Source: Solobacterium sp.
GTDB lineage: Bacteria > Bacillota_I > Bacilli_A > Erysipelotrichales > Erysipelotrichaceae
Direction: 5' to 3'
NCBI GenBank assembly: GCA_017469885.1
Contig: JAFUFO010000038.1
Location: forward strand, 186,001-250,000
Length of the DNA stretch: 64,000 nt
Below are positions 1-7,774 of the stretch, one piece after another; within the stretch, counting starts at the first letter, position 1, and each line of letters opens with the position of its first letter. Made by a program: the position numbers and the translations under genes. The notes beneath the pieces were generated by a model. The model was not told the DNA's origin. It saw only the letters and a program-made list of their open reading frames with translations, and did not search any database.

Positions 1-121
1 GATAAGCAAGGATCGTGTCGTACATTGCCTGTTCGTTCGGTTCGATTCCGAATACCGCGTCGGACAGCTCGATGGATTTAACGACCTTGGCTTCCTGATT
101 GTAAACATCAATCTTGGACAT
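1..121 (-). CDS. rplD: 50S ribosomal protein L4, N-terminal fragment
   Basis: The first 40 codons of L4 read leftwards off the window edge, starting at an ATG at 121. The visible protein begins MSKIDVYNQEAKVVKSIELS, the usual L4 N-terminus. It follows rplC by only 9 bp, in the conserved S10 operon order rpsJ-rplC-rplD. L4 is an early-assembling large-subunit protein whose extended loop lines the exit tunnel. In Gammaproteobacteria it also represses its own operon, but I cannot say whether that holds here. The remainder of the gene is outside the window. Confidence 0.95.
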   Translation of the reverse strand, partial: MSKIDVYNQEAKVVKSIELSDAVFGIEPNEQAMYDTILAY

Positions 122-130
122 GGTTTAACC

Positions 131-931
131 TCACTTTCCCTTGCGGGCATCACTGGCCGCTTTTTTCTTTGCGGCTTCAGCAGCTGCCTTTTCTGCAGCT
201 TCTTCCGCAAGTTCCTTGTTGATTTCTTCGTTGACCTTTTCCAGTTCTTCCTCAACCGAAGCACCCTTGTAGGAGATGAGCTCTTCTACCTTGACGCTCT
301 TGACCGGCTTGACTGTGGTCTTGATGGTAACGAGGCCTTTGCGCGGACCCGGTACATTTCCCTTGACGAGGATGTATCCCTCTTCCGCGTCAACCTTGAC
401 GATTGTCAGGTTCTGGTTGGTTGTGGCGAATCCGCCTTCCTGACCAGGCATCGGTGCGTTCTTGTTTACGACACCGTTGTTACGGCCGTTGGTAGCGAGG
501 GAACCGACATGACGATGATGTCCGGAACCGTGGGACTTCGGACCGATCGTTCCGTTGTTGCGGACGATGACGCCGTTGTATCCCTTACCTTTGGAGATAC
601 CGGAGATGTCGACGATATCGCCTGCGGCGAAGATGTCAGCCTTGACTTCTGCGCCGGTCTCAAGGTTCATCATTTCATCTGCCTTGATCTCGCGGATAAA
701 CTTCTTCGGTGCAGTGTTGGCCTTCTTTGCGTGGCCGATCGCTGCCTTGGTAGCTCTGGACTCCTTGACGTCCTCATAGCCGAGCTGAATTGCTTCGTAG
801 CCGTCTGTTTCCTTCGTCTTCTTCTGAAGAACGATGTTCGGCTGTACTTCGATGACAGTGACCGGAATCAGCGCACCGTCAATGGTGAATACCTGGGTCA
901 TACCCAGCTTTCTTCCTAAAATACCTTTCAT
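131..931 (-). CDS. rplC: 50S ribosomal protein L3 with C-terminal charged extension
   Basis: L3 binds 23S rRNA near the peptidyl transferase centre and initiates large-subunit assembly. The N-terminus MKGILGRKLGMTQVF and the segment GNVPGPRKGLVTIK are typical of the family. At 266 aa it is longer than the usual ~209 aa. The excess is mainly a ~50-residue tail (from about residue 215) rich in Glu, Lys and Ala, likely a charged helix, ending SDARKGK. The central loop that reaches towards the catalytic centre is also unusual: after GPKSHGSGHHRH it reads NKNAPMPGQEGG where most bacterial L3 proteins carry a Lys/Arg-rich FKGK..PGRMG-type stretch. The gene lies 23 bp downstream of rpsJ in the same operon. 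Start ATG at 931. Confidence 0.95.
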   Translation of the reverse strand: MKGILGRKLGMTQVFTIDGALIPVTVIEVQPNIVLQKKTKETDGYEAIQLGYEDVKESRATKAAIGHAKKANTAPKKFIREIKADEMMNLETGAEVKADIFAAGDIVDISGISKGKGYNGVIVRNNGTIGPKSHGSGHHRHVGSLATNGRNNGVVNKNAPMPGQEGGFATTNQNLTIVKVDAEEGYILVKGNVPGPRKGLVTIKTTVKPVKSVKVEELISYKGASVEEELEKVNEEINKELAEEAAEKAAAEAAKKKAASDARKGK

Positions 932-954
932 TCTTTAATTGCCGGTCCTTTCTT

Positions 955-1266
955 TTACATCTTGATCTGAACGTCAACGCCGCTCGGCAGATCCAGTCTG
1001 CTCATTGCATCGATCGTTTCCGCTGTCGGACCGATGATCTCAATCAGTCTCTTGTGTGTGCGGATTTCGAACTGCTCACGGCTGTCCTTGTACTTATGAA
1101 CAGCGCGGAGAACGGTGACGACTTCGCGTTCTGTCGGCAGGGGAACAGGTCCGACGATCTTCTTAGCGCCGTGCTTGTCTACGGTTTCAATAATCTTCTT
1201 GGAAGCCGCATCCAGATTTCTGTTCTCATAAGCCTTCAGACGAATTCTCAGAGAGTTTTTTGCCAT
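955..1266 (-). CDS. rpsJ: 30S ribosomal protein S10 (NusE)
   Basis: S10 is a small-subunit head protein that also acts as NusE in transcription antitermination. The 103-aa length and the stretch [21 protein letters not shown], cut short here as GPVPLPTE, are diagnostic. It is the first gene of the S10 operon. An AAAGGAGGAAAATTTC ribosome site lies just before the ATG at 1266. A promoter sits about 135 bp further upstream, separated by a structured leader. Confidence 0.98.
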   Translation of the reverse strand: MAKNSLRIRLKAYENRNLDAASKKIIETVDKHGAKKIVGPVPLPTEREVVTVLRAVHKYKDSREQFEIRTHKRLIEIIGPTAETIDAMSRLDLPSGVDVQIKM

Positions 1267-1399
1267 GAAATTTTCCTCCTTTATTTCACTCCGACATTCG
1301 CGTCGGATCGCTCGGTGTGAGTTCCCCGGTTATCACGCCAGGACTGACAACGCTTTCCAGCGTGCCGGCAATCTCCCACGTCTACGCGAGTGCTCCACT
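1267..1399 (-). other. Untranslated leader of the S10 operon
   Basis: About 130 nt lie between the predicted transcription start and rpsJ. On the minus strand the region holds at least two short stem-loops: a CGCT/AGCG stem around 1351-1362, and a CCGAC/GTCGG stem at 1291-1306 just upstream of the ribosome site. No U-run follows either stem, so it does not look like a terminator. It could be an autoregulatory ribosomal-protein leader, but that is inference only. I see no ORF here. Confidence 0.4.
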
Positions 1400-1428
1400 A
1401 TCCTACCACCCCGAAAATAGCATTGCAA
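1400..1428 (-). promoter_or_regulatory. Promoter of the S10 operon
   Basis: On the minus strand TTGCAA (1423-1428) and TAGGAT (1400-1405) are separated by exactly 17 bp. This is a good sigma-70 class promoter placed to transcribe rpsJ-rplC-rplD. It shows that the S10 operon is not dependent on read-through from tuf, which lies about 6 kb away here. Confidence 0.75.
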
Positions 1429-1672
1429 GCATTATTTTTGCGAATTTTTAAATGTTTTTTCTGCCTGTCAGAACACCCCCTTTTGGTGCCCAATCGGGGT
1501 GAAACAAGTTTCATTTCCAACCAAAACCGGTAATTTTTCTGTGAAAGCGCTGTCATTTTCAAAGTTTGCGCAAAGGGTACACGCAATGCATTCCGTTTTC
1601 TTTCCGATTTGGCTCGTGTATGATAGGAAATAGTTCAGACATACACCCTGTGTGTCAGGAGGAATCTGTATT

Positions 1673-2056
1673 ATGAAACCCATTCTCCGTATCCTTACCG
1701 TACTGATCACCGCACTTGTTCTTACAGCCTGCGGATCTTCCGCCGCATCCGAGCCGGAACCGCAGATCGCAGCAGGAACCTATCGTCTGAAAGAACTGTA
1801 CGATGATGAGGGCACATCCCTGAATGACAAGCTTGCCCGGCTGGAAGCAGAAGGAAGCACTGTGACGCTGGTATTGGCAGAGGACGGAACCGGTACATAC
1901 CATCTGTTTGATGAGACAGAAGCCGTTACCTGGAACGAGACTTCCCTCACCCTGTTCGGGGAAACATACACCATGGAACAGACCCCGGAGGCGCTGACCG
2001 TTCATTCCGGAAGCGGAACGGAAGGCAGAATGGTCTTTGTGATGGAAAATAATTAA
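1673..2056 (+). CDS. Small lipoprotein of unknown function
   Basis: The 127-aa product starts at the ATG at 1673, behind a CAGGAGGAA ribosome site at 1656-1663; an upstream in-frame ATG at 1652 has no such site. Residues 1-20 form a lipoprotein signal peptide ending in the lipobox LTAC, so the mature protein would be anchored by its N-terminal Cys on the outer face of the membrane. The remainder contains a beta-rich segment (EGSTVTLVLAEDGTGTYHLF) resembling the small extracellular domains of other lipoproteins in this window, such as the one at 21456-22343. A TATGAT -10-like hexamer lies at 1619-1624 but without a convincing -35. Function is unknown. It ends just before a terminator at 2098-2126. 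Confidence 0.75.
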   Translation: MKPILRILTVLITALVLTACGSSAASEPEPQIAAGTYRLKELYDDEGTSLNDKLARLEAEGSTVTLVLAEDGTGTYHLFDETEAVTWNETSLTLFGETYTMEQTPEALTVHSGSGTEGRMVFVMENN

Positions 2057-2097
2057 AAAAGATAAGTTAAAAGATAAGTTAATTTATATATAAGGTA

Positions 2098-2126
2098 AAA
2101 AAAGCGGAACACAGTTTCCGTTTTTT
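2098..2126. terminator. Intrinsic terminator, bidirectional
   Basis: The stem is CGGAA/TTCCG flanked by A-run and T-run, so it reads as AAAAAAG-stem-TTTTTT on either strand. It ends the lipoprotein transcript. Confidence 0.7.
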
Positions 2127-2181
2127 CCATTTCCGGCATTGCCCGAAATGGTAATAATCCGTTTCCGGTATGGATTACTTA

Positions 2182-2187
2182 TATAAT
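2182..2187 (+). promoter_or_regulatory. Candidate -10 box upstream of the two-HTH regulator
   Basis: A perfect TATAAT sits in an AT-rich stretch. I find no good -35 at 16-18 bp. If used, transcription would start near 2194 and leave about 215 nt of untranslated leader before the chosen ATG at 2410. I see no other feature between 2194 and 2410. Confidence 0.35.
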
Positions 2188-2409
2188 TAAGATAACCGCA
2201 CGACTCCTTGGATGGAGAATCATTTACAGCCCCATACAGATGATCATAGTTCAGGTCATCCTTTTGATTTCATTCTTCCGGTTCAGCACAACACTTCCAA
2301 ACGGCATGCGTATGTGTGCCGCAATCCGTCAATCCGTCTTAAAGATAATGAGAACCAATCGGCGGCAGAACGTTTCCTCGCTGTTACGGCTGGTTCCGGC
2401 AGGTGTGCT

Positions 2410-4116
2410 ATGGAATTTCGTGATTATTTAAAAAAGGATCTGGAGCGAATCGGATGTTCTCTGAGTGAGCTTTCACGTGCTTCAGGGCTTTCAAGCGCAG
2501 TGATTTCCCGTTACCGGAGCGGAGAACGAATCCCCCGGGCGGACAGTGAGATGCTCATCCGTCTTTGCGGGGGGCTTTCCAAACTGGAGGCAGAAGCCGG
2601 CCTTACGCCGATGGGAGAAGAACGTCTTATCCGGTATCGGGCAGCCATCGGAAATAAACCTTCCCTGCTTGCGGAACATCTCGATGAGCTCCTCAGCACC
2701 CTCCGACTGTCCATGAAGGATCTTTCCTATATTCTGAATTATGATGCGTCTTACCTTTCACGCATCCGGTCCGGCAAACGGGCTCCGGCAGATCCTGTTG
2801 CGTTTGCGGATCATATTGCGCGGGCACTCAGTGACTCCCTTCGGCCGGCAGACCGCATGCTTGTCAACGAACTGACCGGAGCGGAATCCGACAGCGATTT
2901 CGAGGAATATCTCTCCCGCTGGCTGATTCAGACCGAAGCAACACAGGAGGCGGAAGTAGAACGTTTTCTAAGCACCATCAATACTTTTAATCTCAACCAG
3001 TATATCCGCTCCCTTCATTTTGAAGAGCAGTCATACACCGGCGTTCCAATTCATGAGGAGAAGCGGGAATACTATGATGTCGCGGGACTTCGCCAGGGAG
3101 AACTGGATTTCTTCGTGTCCACCCTGAAATCCGATTCCGTCGGTCCGATCTACATGTGCAATGATCTGCCGATGGAAGAGATGGCAAAAGATATTGAATT
3201 TGTGAAAGAGTGGATGGGGCTGATTGCCCAGTGCATCAAAAAAGGGCACCAGATTCACATCATTCACGATGTAAACCGCCCGTTCCCGGAAATGATGCTG
3301 GGACTGGAGACCTGGATTCCGGTCTATATGACCGGACAGATTTTTCCGTATTATCTGCCTTCCGCTTCCGGGAGTATTTACCGTCACTGTCTGTATGTCT
3401 CGGATGCCTGTGTTCTGAGCGGTGAAGGAATCGGTTCCGCCATTGAATCTGCCTCCTCTGTCCTGACAGGAGATTCAAAACGGCTCGCATACGGGAAAAC
3501 CCGCGTAAAGCAGCTGTTCTCACATGCCGTTCCGCTGATGCGCATTGTCCGCGGCGCTCACAATGATGTGGCTATCCGGTATATGGAAGAAGAGGCTGGC
3601 GGAGGCGGAATCTGGCATATCCGTGCAGCAGTTCCCCCCTACTTTGCGCTGAACTTTGATCTTCTTACACAGATACTGCACGAGAACCATTGCAATGAGG
3701 ATTTCACCCGGCGGGCAGAAGCCTACCTGATCAGCCAGCAGGACTTTATGAACCGGCTGCTTCGAAACGGATCTGCGGTTTCGGAGATCATGTCACTTTC
3801 AAAAGGTGAATTTGACCGGTTCACGCCGGAATTTGATGCGCCGTTCATGAATGCAGATGAGCGGCTCCAGTACAGTTGGGAAACCTACCAGAAACACCTG
3901 AGTCTGGCGAAGGATTACGCCGCAGGTCATGCCGGTTTGTCCATCCGTGAGACAACCGACAACGCCTTCCGCAATCTGTCGATTTATGTAAAGGAACAGA
4001 AACTCGCGATTGTCACCAAGCATAAGGATCCACGTATTGCCTTTGTCATTACGCACCCGAACATGGTGCGGGCAATCCGGCAGTTCACCGCACCGGTCAT
4101 CGAAACCGATGAATAA
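2410..4116 (+). CDS. Putative regulator with two XRE-like helix-turn-helix segments
   Basis: The 568-aa protein begins MEFRDYLKKDLERIGCSLSE. An upstream in-frame start at 2212 would add 66 residues that do not look like folded protein and lack a ribosome site, so I prefer 2410. Residues ~1-50 form a Cro/CI-type HTH with the pattern LSELSRASGLSSAVISRYRSG. A second, similar unit follows at ~90-135 (MKDLSYILNYDASYLSRIRSG). The remaining ~420 residues are a single soluble domain without membrane segments; I do not recognise it. The double HTH suggests binding of paired DNA sites, while the large C-terminal part could sense a ligand or partner. It is monocistronic, with a terminator following directly. 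The target is unknown. Confidence 0.7.
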   Translation: MEFRDYLKKDLERIGCSLSELSRASGLSSAVISRYRSGERIPRADSEMLIRLCGGLSKLEAEAGLTPMGEERLIRYRAAIGNKPSLLAEHLDELLSTLRLSMKDLSYILNYDASYLSRIRSGKRAPADPVAFADHIARALSDSLRPADRMLVNELTGAESDSDFEEYLSRWLIQTEATQEAEVERFLSTINTFNLNQYIRSLHFEEQSYTGVPIHEEKREYYDVAGLRQGELDFFVSTLKSDSVGPIYMCNDLPMEEMAKDIEFVKEWMGLIAQCIKKGHQIHIIHDVNRPFPEMMLGLETWIPVYMTGQIFPYYLPSASGSIYRHCLYVSDACVLSGEGIGSAIESASSVLTGDSKRLAYGKTRVKQLFSHAVPLMRIVRGAHNDVAIRYMEEEAGGGGIWHIRAAVPPYFALNFDLLTQILHENHCNEDFTRRAEAYLISQQDFMNRLLRNGSAVSEIMSLSKGEFDRFTPEFDAPFMNADERLQYSWETYQKHLSLAKDYAAGHAGLSIRETTDNAFRNLSIYVKEQKLAIVTKHKDPRIAFVITHPNMVRAIRQFTAPVIETDE

Positions 4117-4148
4117 AAAAGGCACCTGCGTGCCCTCTGAAAAACAAA

Positions 4149-4180
4149 CAGTGAAGGTGTTTATCCTTCACTGCTTTTTT
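4149..4180 (+). terminator. Intrinsic terminator after the HTH gene
   Basis: A perfect 9-bp stem CAGTGAAGG/CCTTCACTG with a 7-nt loop is followed by six Ts. The stop codon of the convergent acyltransferase gene (4168-4170) lies inside the stem. Confidence 0.85.
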
Positions 4181-5220
4181 GACTGCGCGATACGGATGTT
4201 ATGCAGAAGCATTCCCAGTCCGCAGGAGAGAACATAGATCACAAGAGCCAGAAGCAGCACGGCAAATCTTGCGTCCAGATGACACAGCCACCGCTGTCCG
4301 TTCACTGCCCGCGACAGGCGGGAGATGATATCCAGCAGGAATGCATGGATGAGATAGATGCTGTAGGTGTGTGCCGCAAATACGCCGGAGCTGAAATGCA
4401 CCTTCAGCCGTGCAAAGCCGGCAAACATCAATACGGATGCCAGCACCGTCAGCGGCGCATAGCTCATAAAGTAACGATGCTCCGCAAGCGCCCGGTCCAT
4501 ACCGGAGACAAAGACTGCACGGTAGACCAGCACCCCGCTGCATGCATGCAGAAGAAGTGCAGCGGCGATGAACAGCCAGCCGCCGGACTTTCCGCGGTTG
4601 GTTTCCCGCAGCACATATCCCAGTATGAAATAGCCGGTATAGCAGAATGCTTCACCGATGTTCCAGTGGGACGCAACCGGCGGATTCAGCCACAGACCAA
4701 GACACCCGGCAAGGGTCATTCCTGCTGCAATCTTTGCGAATGTCCCCGGACTCACTTCTTCGCGAAGCCGATAGATCCACGGCGCAAGCAGATAGGTTCC
4801 TGCCATGATGGGCAGATACCAGAGATGATAAAACGGCGCACCGCTGATCAGCGCTTCCACTGCCGGCATTACGCCGGTATGATCCAGCACCAGTCCGCAG
4901 AACAGCGAATAGACAACGCCGGCAATCATCGCAGCCAGTGCAGGAATTCCCACATGGCGCCAGGAACGCCGGTAGAACGACGCCGCATCTTTCGTCTTCG
5001 GATTTCCGAGCACAAACGCTCCCGATAACATCAGAAACGCCGGCACGCTGAATCTGCACAGTGCGGTAATCACCACGGAAACCAGCGGATGGTTCATCGG
5101 CAGTCCGTCGAAGTAATCCCACTGCGCAGTTTCGATAAACAGCGCTGCGACATGTCCGAACACGACCGCAAAGGCGGAAACCGCCCGCAGAAGGTCATAG
5201 TTATATTCCCGTTCCTTCAT
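4168..5220 (-). CDS. Acyltransferase 3 family membrane protein
   Basis: The 350-aa protein starts MKEREYNYDLLRAVSAFAVV, with the family's N-terminal RA.A...V...H pattern (His at about residue 23). It has about ten hydrophobic membrane segments. Members transfer acyl groups, often acetyl, to sugars, peptidoglycan or lipids at the cell envelope; the substrate here cannot be told. A GAGGAC ribosome site precedes the ATG at 5220. It lies 11 bp after barstar in the same direction, so it may be the third gene of the barnase-barstar transcript. Confidence 0.85.
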   Translation of the reverse strand: MKEREYNYDLLRAVSAFAVVFGHVAALFIETAQWDYFDGLPMNHPLVSVVITALCRFSVPAFLMLSGAFVLGNPKTKDAASFYRRSWRHVGIPALAAMIAGVVYSLFCGLVLDHTGVMPAVEALISGAPFYHLWYLPIMAGTYLLAPWIYRLREEVSPGTFAKIAAGMTLAGCLGLWLNPPVASHWNIGEAFCYTGYFILGYVLRETNRGKSGGWLFIAAALLLHACSGVLVYRAVFVSGMDRALAEHRYFMSYAPLTVLASVLMFAGFARLKVHFSSGVFAAHTYSIYLIHAFLLDIISRLSRAVNGQRWLCHLDARFAVLLLALVIYVLSCGLGMLLHNIRIAQSKKQ

Positions 5221-5231
5221 AACGTCCTCAA

Positions 5232-5513
5232 TTACCGCCGGAACAGAAGCCGCAGGTTCGGATTATCCTCGCCCGCTCTTCCCAGCACAAGCAGAACCTT
5301 ATAGGCATATTCATTCTGACAGATCTTCATGATCGCATCCGGCCGCAGGATAATATCCACCTGGTCAGTCACCTCACTCAGCGAATCACTGAGCGCGTCC
5401 AGATTGATAGCGCCGTATTCTTCATCTTCAAACAGAAACGTTTCCTGCATGTATTCCCGCATGTCCTGCTTTGTCATGATGCGGTCCGGGTTCAGTTCAA
5501 TTTGTCTGTACAT
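5232..5513 (-). CDS. Barstar-family ribonuclease inhibitor
   Basis: The 93-aa acidic protein contains EEYGAINLDALSDSL (residues 31-45), matching the barstar helix that plugs the barnase active site; Asp39 and Asp43 correspond to barstar Asp35 and Asp39. Barstar binds barnase one to one and protects the producing cell from it. The gene starts 2 bp after the stop of the barnase gene, and its GGAGGAG ribosome site lies inside the end of that gene. Coupling the inhibitor directly behind the nuclease is the expected safe arrangement. It has no signal peptide, so it stays in the cytoplasm. Confidence 0.9.
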   Translation of the reverse strand: MYRQIELNPDRIMTKQDMREYMQETFLFEDEEYGAINLDALSDSLSEVTDQVDIILRPDAIMKICQNEYAYKVLLVLGRAGEDNPNLRLLFRR

Positions 5514-5515
5514 GA

Positions 5516-6091
5516 TTACTCCTCCCCATACAGCAGTTCAAAGGTCTCATAGTGGTCTTCGGTGTAATAGACGAGAACTCCCCCGTCCGCAAAGACGATT
5601 CGTTTTGCGCCGCGGGATTTCTTTCCGATCGTATCGATGTCGCATTCCGTATAGTTGTACTGATCCGGCAGATATCCTTCCATGTTTCCGAAACGGTCGC
5701 CGCCGATTGCCATGCCCTTCAGCACTTTGGACAGCGCACCGCTGTTCCAGCCGCGCTTGCGCGCTTCCTTTTTGGACATGTAGTTGGACGGCAGGTGTCC
5801 GTAGGTATAAACATATAACGCCACACAGTCTTTGTCATCACAGCGCGTATCTTCCGAAATTGCAGGCTCCGGTTCCTTTGTGTGTTCCGGCGTGGTTTCC
5901 GCCGGGGCATTTGTTGCCTCGACCGCCGCAGGCGTTTCCGTTGGTTTCGATGTTTCTGGTGCCGTTGTTGTCTCGACAATATCCGGAATGACCGGCGTCG
6001 GCTGCGGCTGTACCGGCTTTTTACGGCATCCTGCGAACAGGAATGATACCGATAACAGGATCGGCAGGATTTTCTTCATTGAATTCTTCAT
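5516..6091 (-). CDS. Lipoprotein barnase-type ribonuclease (N1/T1 family)
   Basis: Residues 1-22 are a lipoprotein signal with lipobox LFAGC (Cys22). Then comes a ~60-residue linker rich in Pro, Thr and Glu, and a barnase domain from ~88 to 191. The motifs match barnase closely: CVALYVYTYGHLPSNYMSKK, IGGDRFGNMEG, TECDID, KRIVFADGG and EDHYETF. The expected catalytic residues are present: Glu149, Arg164 and His180, with Lys107 equivalent to barnase Lys27. The enzyme should therefore be an active guanine-preferring RNase. Three Cys in the domain (84, 89, 150) are not seen in classic barnase and could form a disulfide outside the cell. A start at Met5 is possible; neither ATG has a strong ribosome site. 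Being lipid-anchored instead of freely secreted is unusual. Confidence 0.9.
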   Translation of the reverse strand: MKNSMKKILPILLSVSFLFAGCRKKPVQPQPTPVIPDIVETTTAPETSKPTETPAAVEATNAPAETTPEHTKEPEPAISEDTRCDDKDCVALYVYTYGHLPSNYMSKKEARKRGWNSGALSKVLKGMAIGGDRFGNMEGYLPDQYNYTECDIDTIGKKSRGAKRIVFADGGVLVYYTEDHYETFELLYGEE

Positions 6092-6114
6092 ACATTCAAA
6101 AGTTTAACATAAAG

Positions 6115-6145
6115 AAAACGTCCGGTTTTTGATTCCGGACGTTTT
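6115..6145. terminator. Intrinsic terminator downstream of the DUF975 gene
   Basis: An 11-bp perfect stem AAAACGTCCGG/CCGGACGTTTT with a 9-nt loop. It separates the DUF975 gene from the barnase gene, and its A/T arms would function on either strand. Confidence 0.8.
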
Positions 6146-6163
6146 GTACAGATTGTTTGCGGA

Positions 6164-6847
6164 TCAGTGTGCCGGGCGGGTCGGATCTGCGCCTTCGATT
6201 ACCAGTTCACGGTAGGCAAGTGCCTTTGTCTGGTAACGGTACGGGTAGTAATAGAAGAGTCCGATAATACCCATGGACATACTGTTTGCGATGTTCCAGA
6301 GAATGAACGAAAGATCCAGCTTGAAGAGTTCCATTTTGCGGCCCTTTGTCATCTCCTTGGACAGATCGCCGATCTCCACCGGAGAAAGCTCCGGATGATC
6401 CACGGTCAGCGGTGCCACGAAATAGAATTCATAGGCTTTGATGATTCCCGGAATAATAAGCAGAAGCGTATACAGGAAGATCATCAGATCACGGTACAGG
6501 AAGGTCAGGGCAGACTGTTTCAGATGACCGTCCCGGAATCCGTCACCCAGGGCTCCGTCGCCGTTGCCGTCCGGGTTGCGCAGGAAGAACTTTGTTCCGC
6601 CGTATTCCAGAGGATGCAGGACAAACAGCGTAATGACAATTCCGATAAATGTCCCAAGGATTGCGGTCATGACCGCGATTGCACGAACCTTTTCGGGGAG
6701 CTCGTCAGCCTTATAGGTAACGGTTACCCGTACTGCTTCGCCGATTGCCAGCGCCAGTAAAAAGCCGGCAACGACCATTTTCCAGTAATTCCGTTTCAAC
6801 AGCGCCTTTGCACTGTCTTTCAATGCGACACGATTCAGTTCTTTCAT
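6164..6847 (-). CDS. DUF975 family membrane protein
   Basis: The 227-aa protein begins MKELNRVALKDSAKALLKRN, then has a hydrophobic segment at 24-42 and further ones to ~215. The internal stretch YRDLMIFLYTLLLIIPGIIK AY, shown here in two parts, and the following LS.EMT.GRK are typical of DUF975 proteins. These are integral membrane proteins of unknown role, common in Bacillota. A GAGGGGG ribosome site precedes ATG 6847. It is monocistronic with its own terminator. Confidence 0.8.
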   Translation of the reverse strand: MKELNRVALKDSAKALLKRNYWKMVVAGFLLALAIGEAVRVTVTYKADELPEKVRAIAVMTAILGTFIGIVITLFVLHPLEYGGTKFFLRNPDGNGDGALGDGFRDGHLKQSALTFLYRDLMIFLYTLLLIIPGIIKAYEFYFVAPLTVDHPELSPVEIGDLSKEMTKGRKMELFKLDLSFILWNIANSMSMGIIGLFYYYPYRYQTKALAYRELVIEGADPTRPAH

Positions 6848-6940
6848 GAGAAATTTCCCCCTCTCTCAGGTGCTTTCGCACTCAGTCTAATATACGGACT
6901 GCGGCAGAAAGAATCCACACACAGTGACTGACGCAGTAAA

Positions 6941-7249
6941 TCAGGAAGCGGTACGAAACCGCCGGATGATTAACAGTATTACAAATATGACTGCCGTTGT
7001 AAGCAGAAAAGAAATCACAAATCCGACCGGGCTGAACTGCACGGAGTGCGTTGTGAGCTGATCCGGCGTCATCCCGTAAATATGCACTGCCCGGATTCCC
7101 CCGAATCCATGTTCAATCGTAATCTCTCCGCCGAAGGTATTGAGTTTGATAAGCAGCCAGTTTGAAGACCGAAACGACAGCCAGTTAACCAGAGCACCGA
7201 TTCCGTTCAGTACCAATGAGATAATGCCCGCCAGTTTCAGATTTGTCAT
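6941..7249 (-). CDS. Small membrane protein of unknown function
   Basis: The 102-aa product has two hydrophobic segments, at ~6-24 and ~74-95, flanking a short polar loop, and a basic C-terminus (IIRRFRTAS). A clear AAAGGAGAA ribosome site precedes ATG 7249. The next gene upstream on the same strand ends 37 bp away, so the two may share a transcript. I do not recognise a family. Confidence 0.55.
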   Translation of the reverse strand: MTNLKLAGIISLVLNGIGALVNWLSFRSSNWLLIKLNTFGGEITIEHGFGGIRAVHIYGMTPDQLTTHSVQFSPVGFVISFLLTTAVIFVILLIIRRFRTAS

Positions 7250-7286
7250 AATGCAGGTTCTCCTTTCTCCGTTCGTTCTTTCTGCC

Positions 7287-7670
7287 TTACTTCTGCAGTT
7301 CTTCGAGATACGGATAACTCACGGTCGTGAATCCGCCTCTGACGGTAATCACAAGCGTTCTGCCGGTCATCGTATCCGGACGGATTTCATTCGAGAGGCT
7401 TCCGTCCATTGTGCTGACAAACAGTGATACCGCATCATCCTCCACCGGCACCTCGATCGTCTGTCCGTTACTGATACGGATACCGATCTGATCCAGTTCT
7501 TCGACGGCGATTCTCGGGACCGGCTGACCAAGAGCGTCATGAGTACCCAATGGTGATTCGATGCCATGCGCGTCCATAAACGCCTGCCGGGTTTCCCGTG
7601 ATACGATGATCCAGAACGGCATCAGGGCAGACGCAAATTTCCGTTTTCTTGTGATGGTGAGTGTTTTCAT
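7287..7670 (-). CDS. Conserved-looking hypothetical protein
   Basis: The 127-aa product starts MKTLTITRKRKFASALMPFW at the ATG at 7670, which has an AAGGAC ribosome site; an upstream in-frame ATG at 7727 lacks one. It contains a polar central region ending in EDDAVSLFVSTMDGSLSNEI and a beta-rich C-terminus. There is no signal peptide or membrane segment. I cannot assign a family. It lies directly downstream of the tuf terminator. Confidence 0.55.
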   Translation of the reverse strand: MKTLTITRKRKFASALMPFWIIVSRETRQAFMDAHGIESPLGTHDALGQPVPRIAVEELDQIGIRISNGQTIEVPVEDDAVSLFVSTMDGSLSNEIRPDTMTGRTLVITVRGGFTTVSYPYLEELQK

Positions 7671-7725
7671 GTCCTTACATTCAGTATACACGCAGGCAAA
7701 CTGAAGTACTGAAATCAATACGCAC

Positions 7726-7758
7726 AAAAAAAGACAACCTCCGTCAGGAGATTGTCTT
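7726..7758 (-). terminator. Terminator of the str operon after tuf
   Basis: On the minus strand a 12-bp stem (AAGACAATCTCC/GGAGGTTGTCTT, one mismatch) with a TGAC loop is followed by a T-run. Confidence 0.85.
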
Positions 7759-7774
7759 GATTGTACTGGGTTGA

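Noticed and set aside
1398-1586. Short minus-strand ORF upstream of rpsJ
   Set aside because: It runs through the S10 promoter and has no ribosome site.
2212-2409. In-frame N-terminal extension of the HTH regulator
   Set aside because: The 66 extra residues are His/Asn-rich and unlike folded protein, no ribosome site precedes the ATG at 2212, and the HTH begins right after the ATG at 2410.
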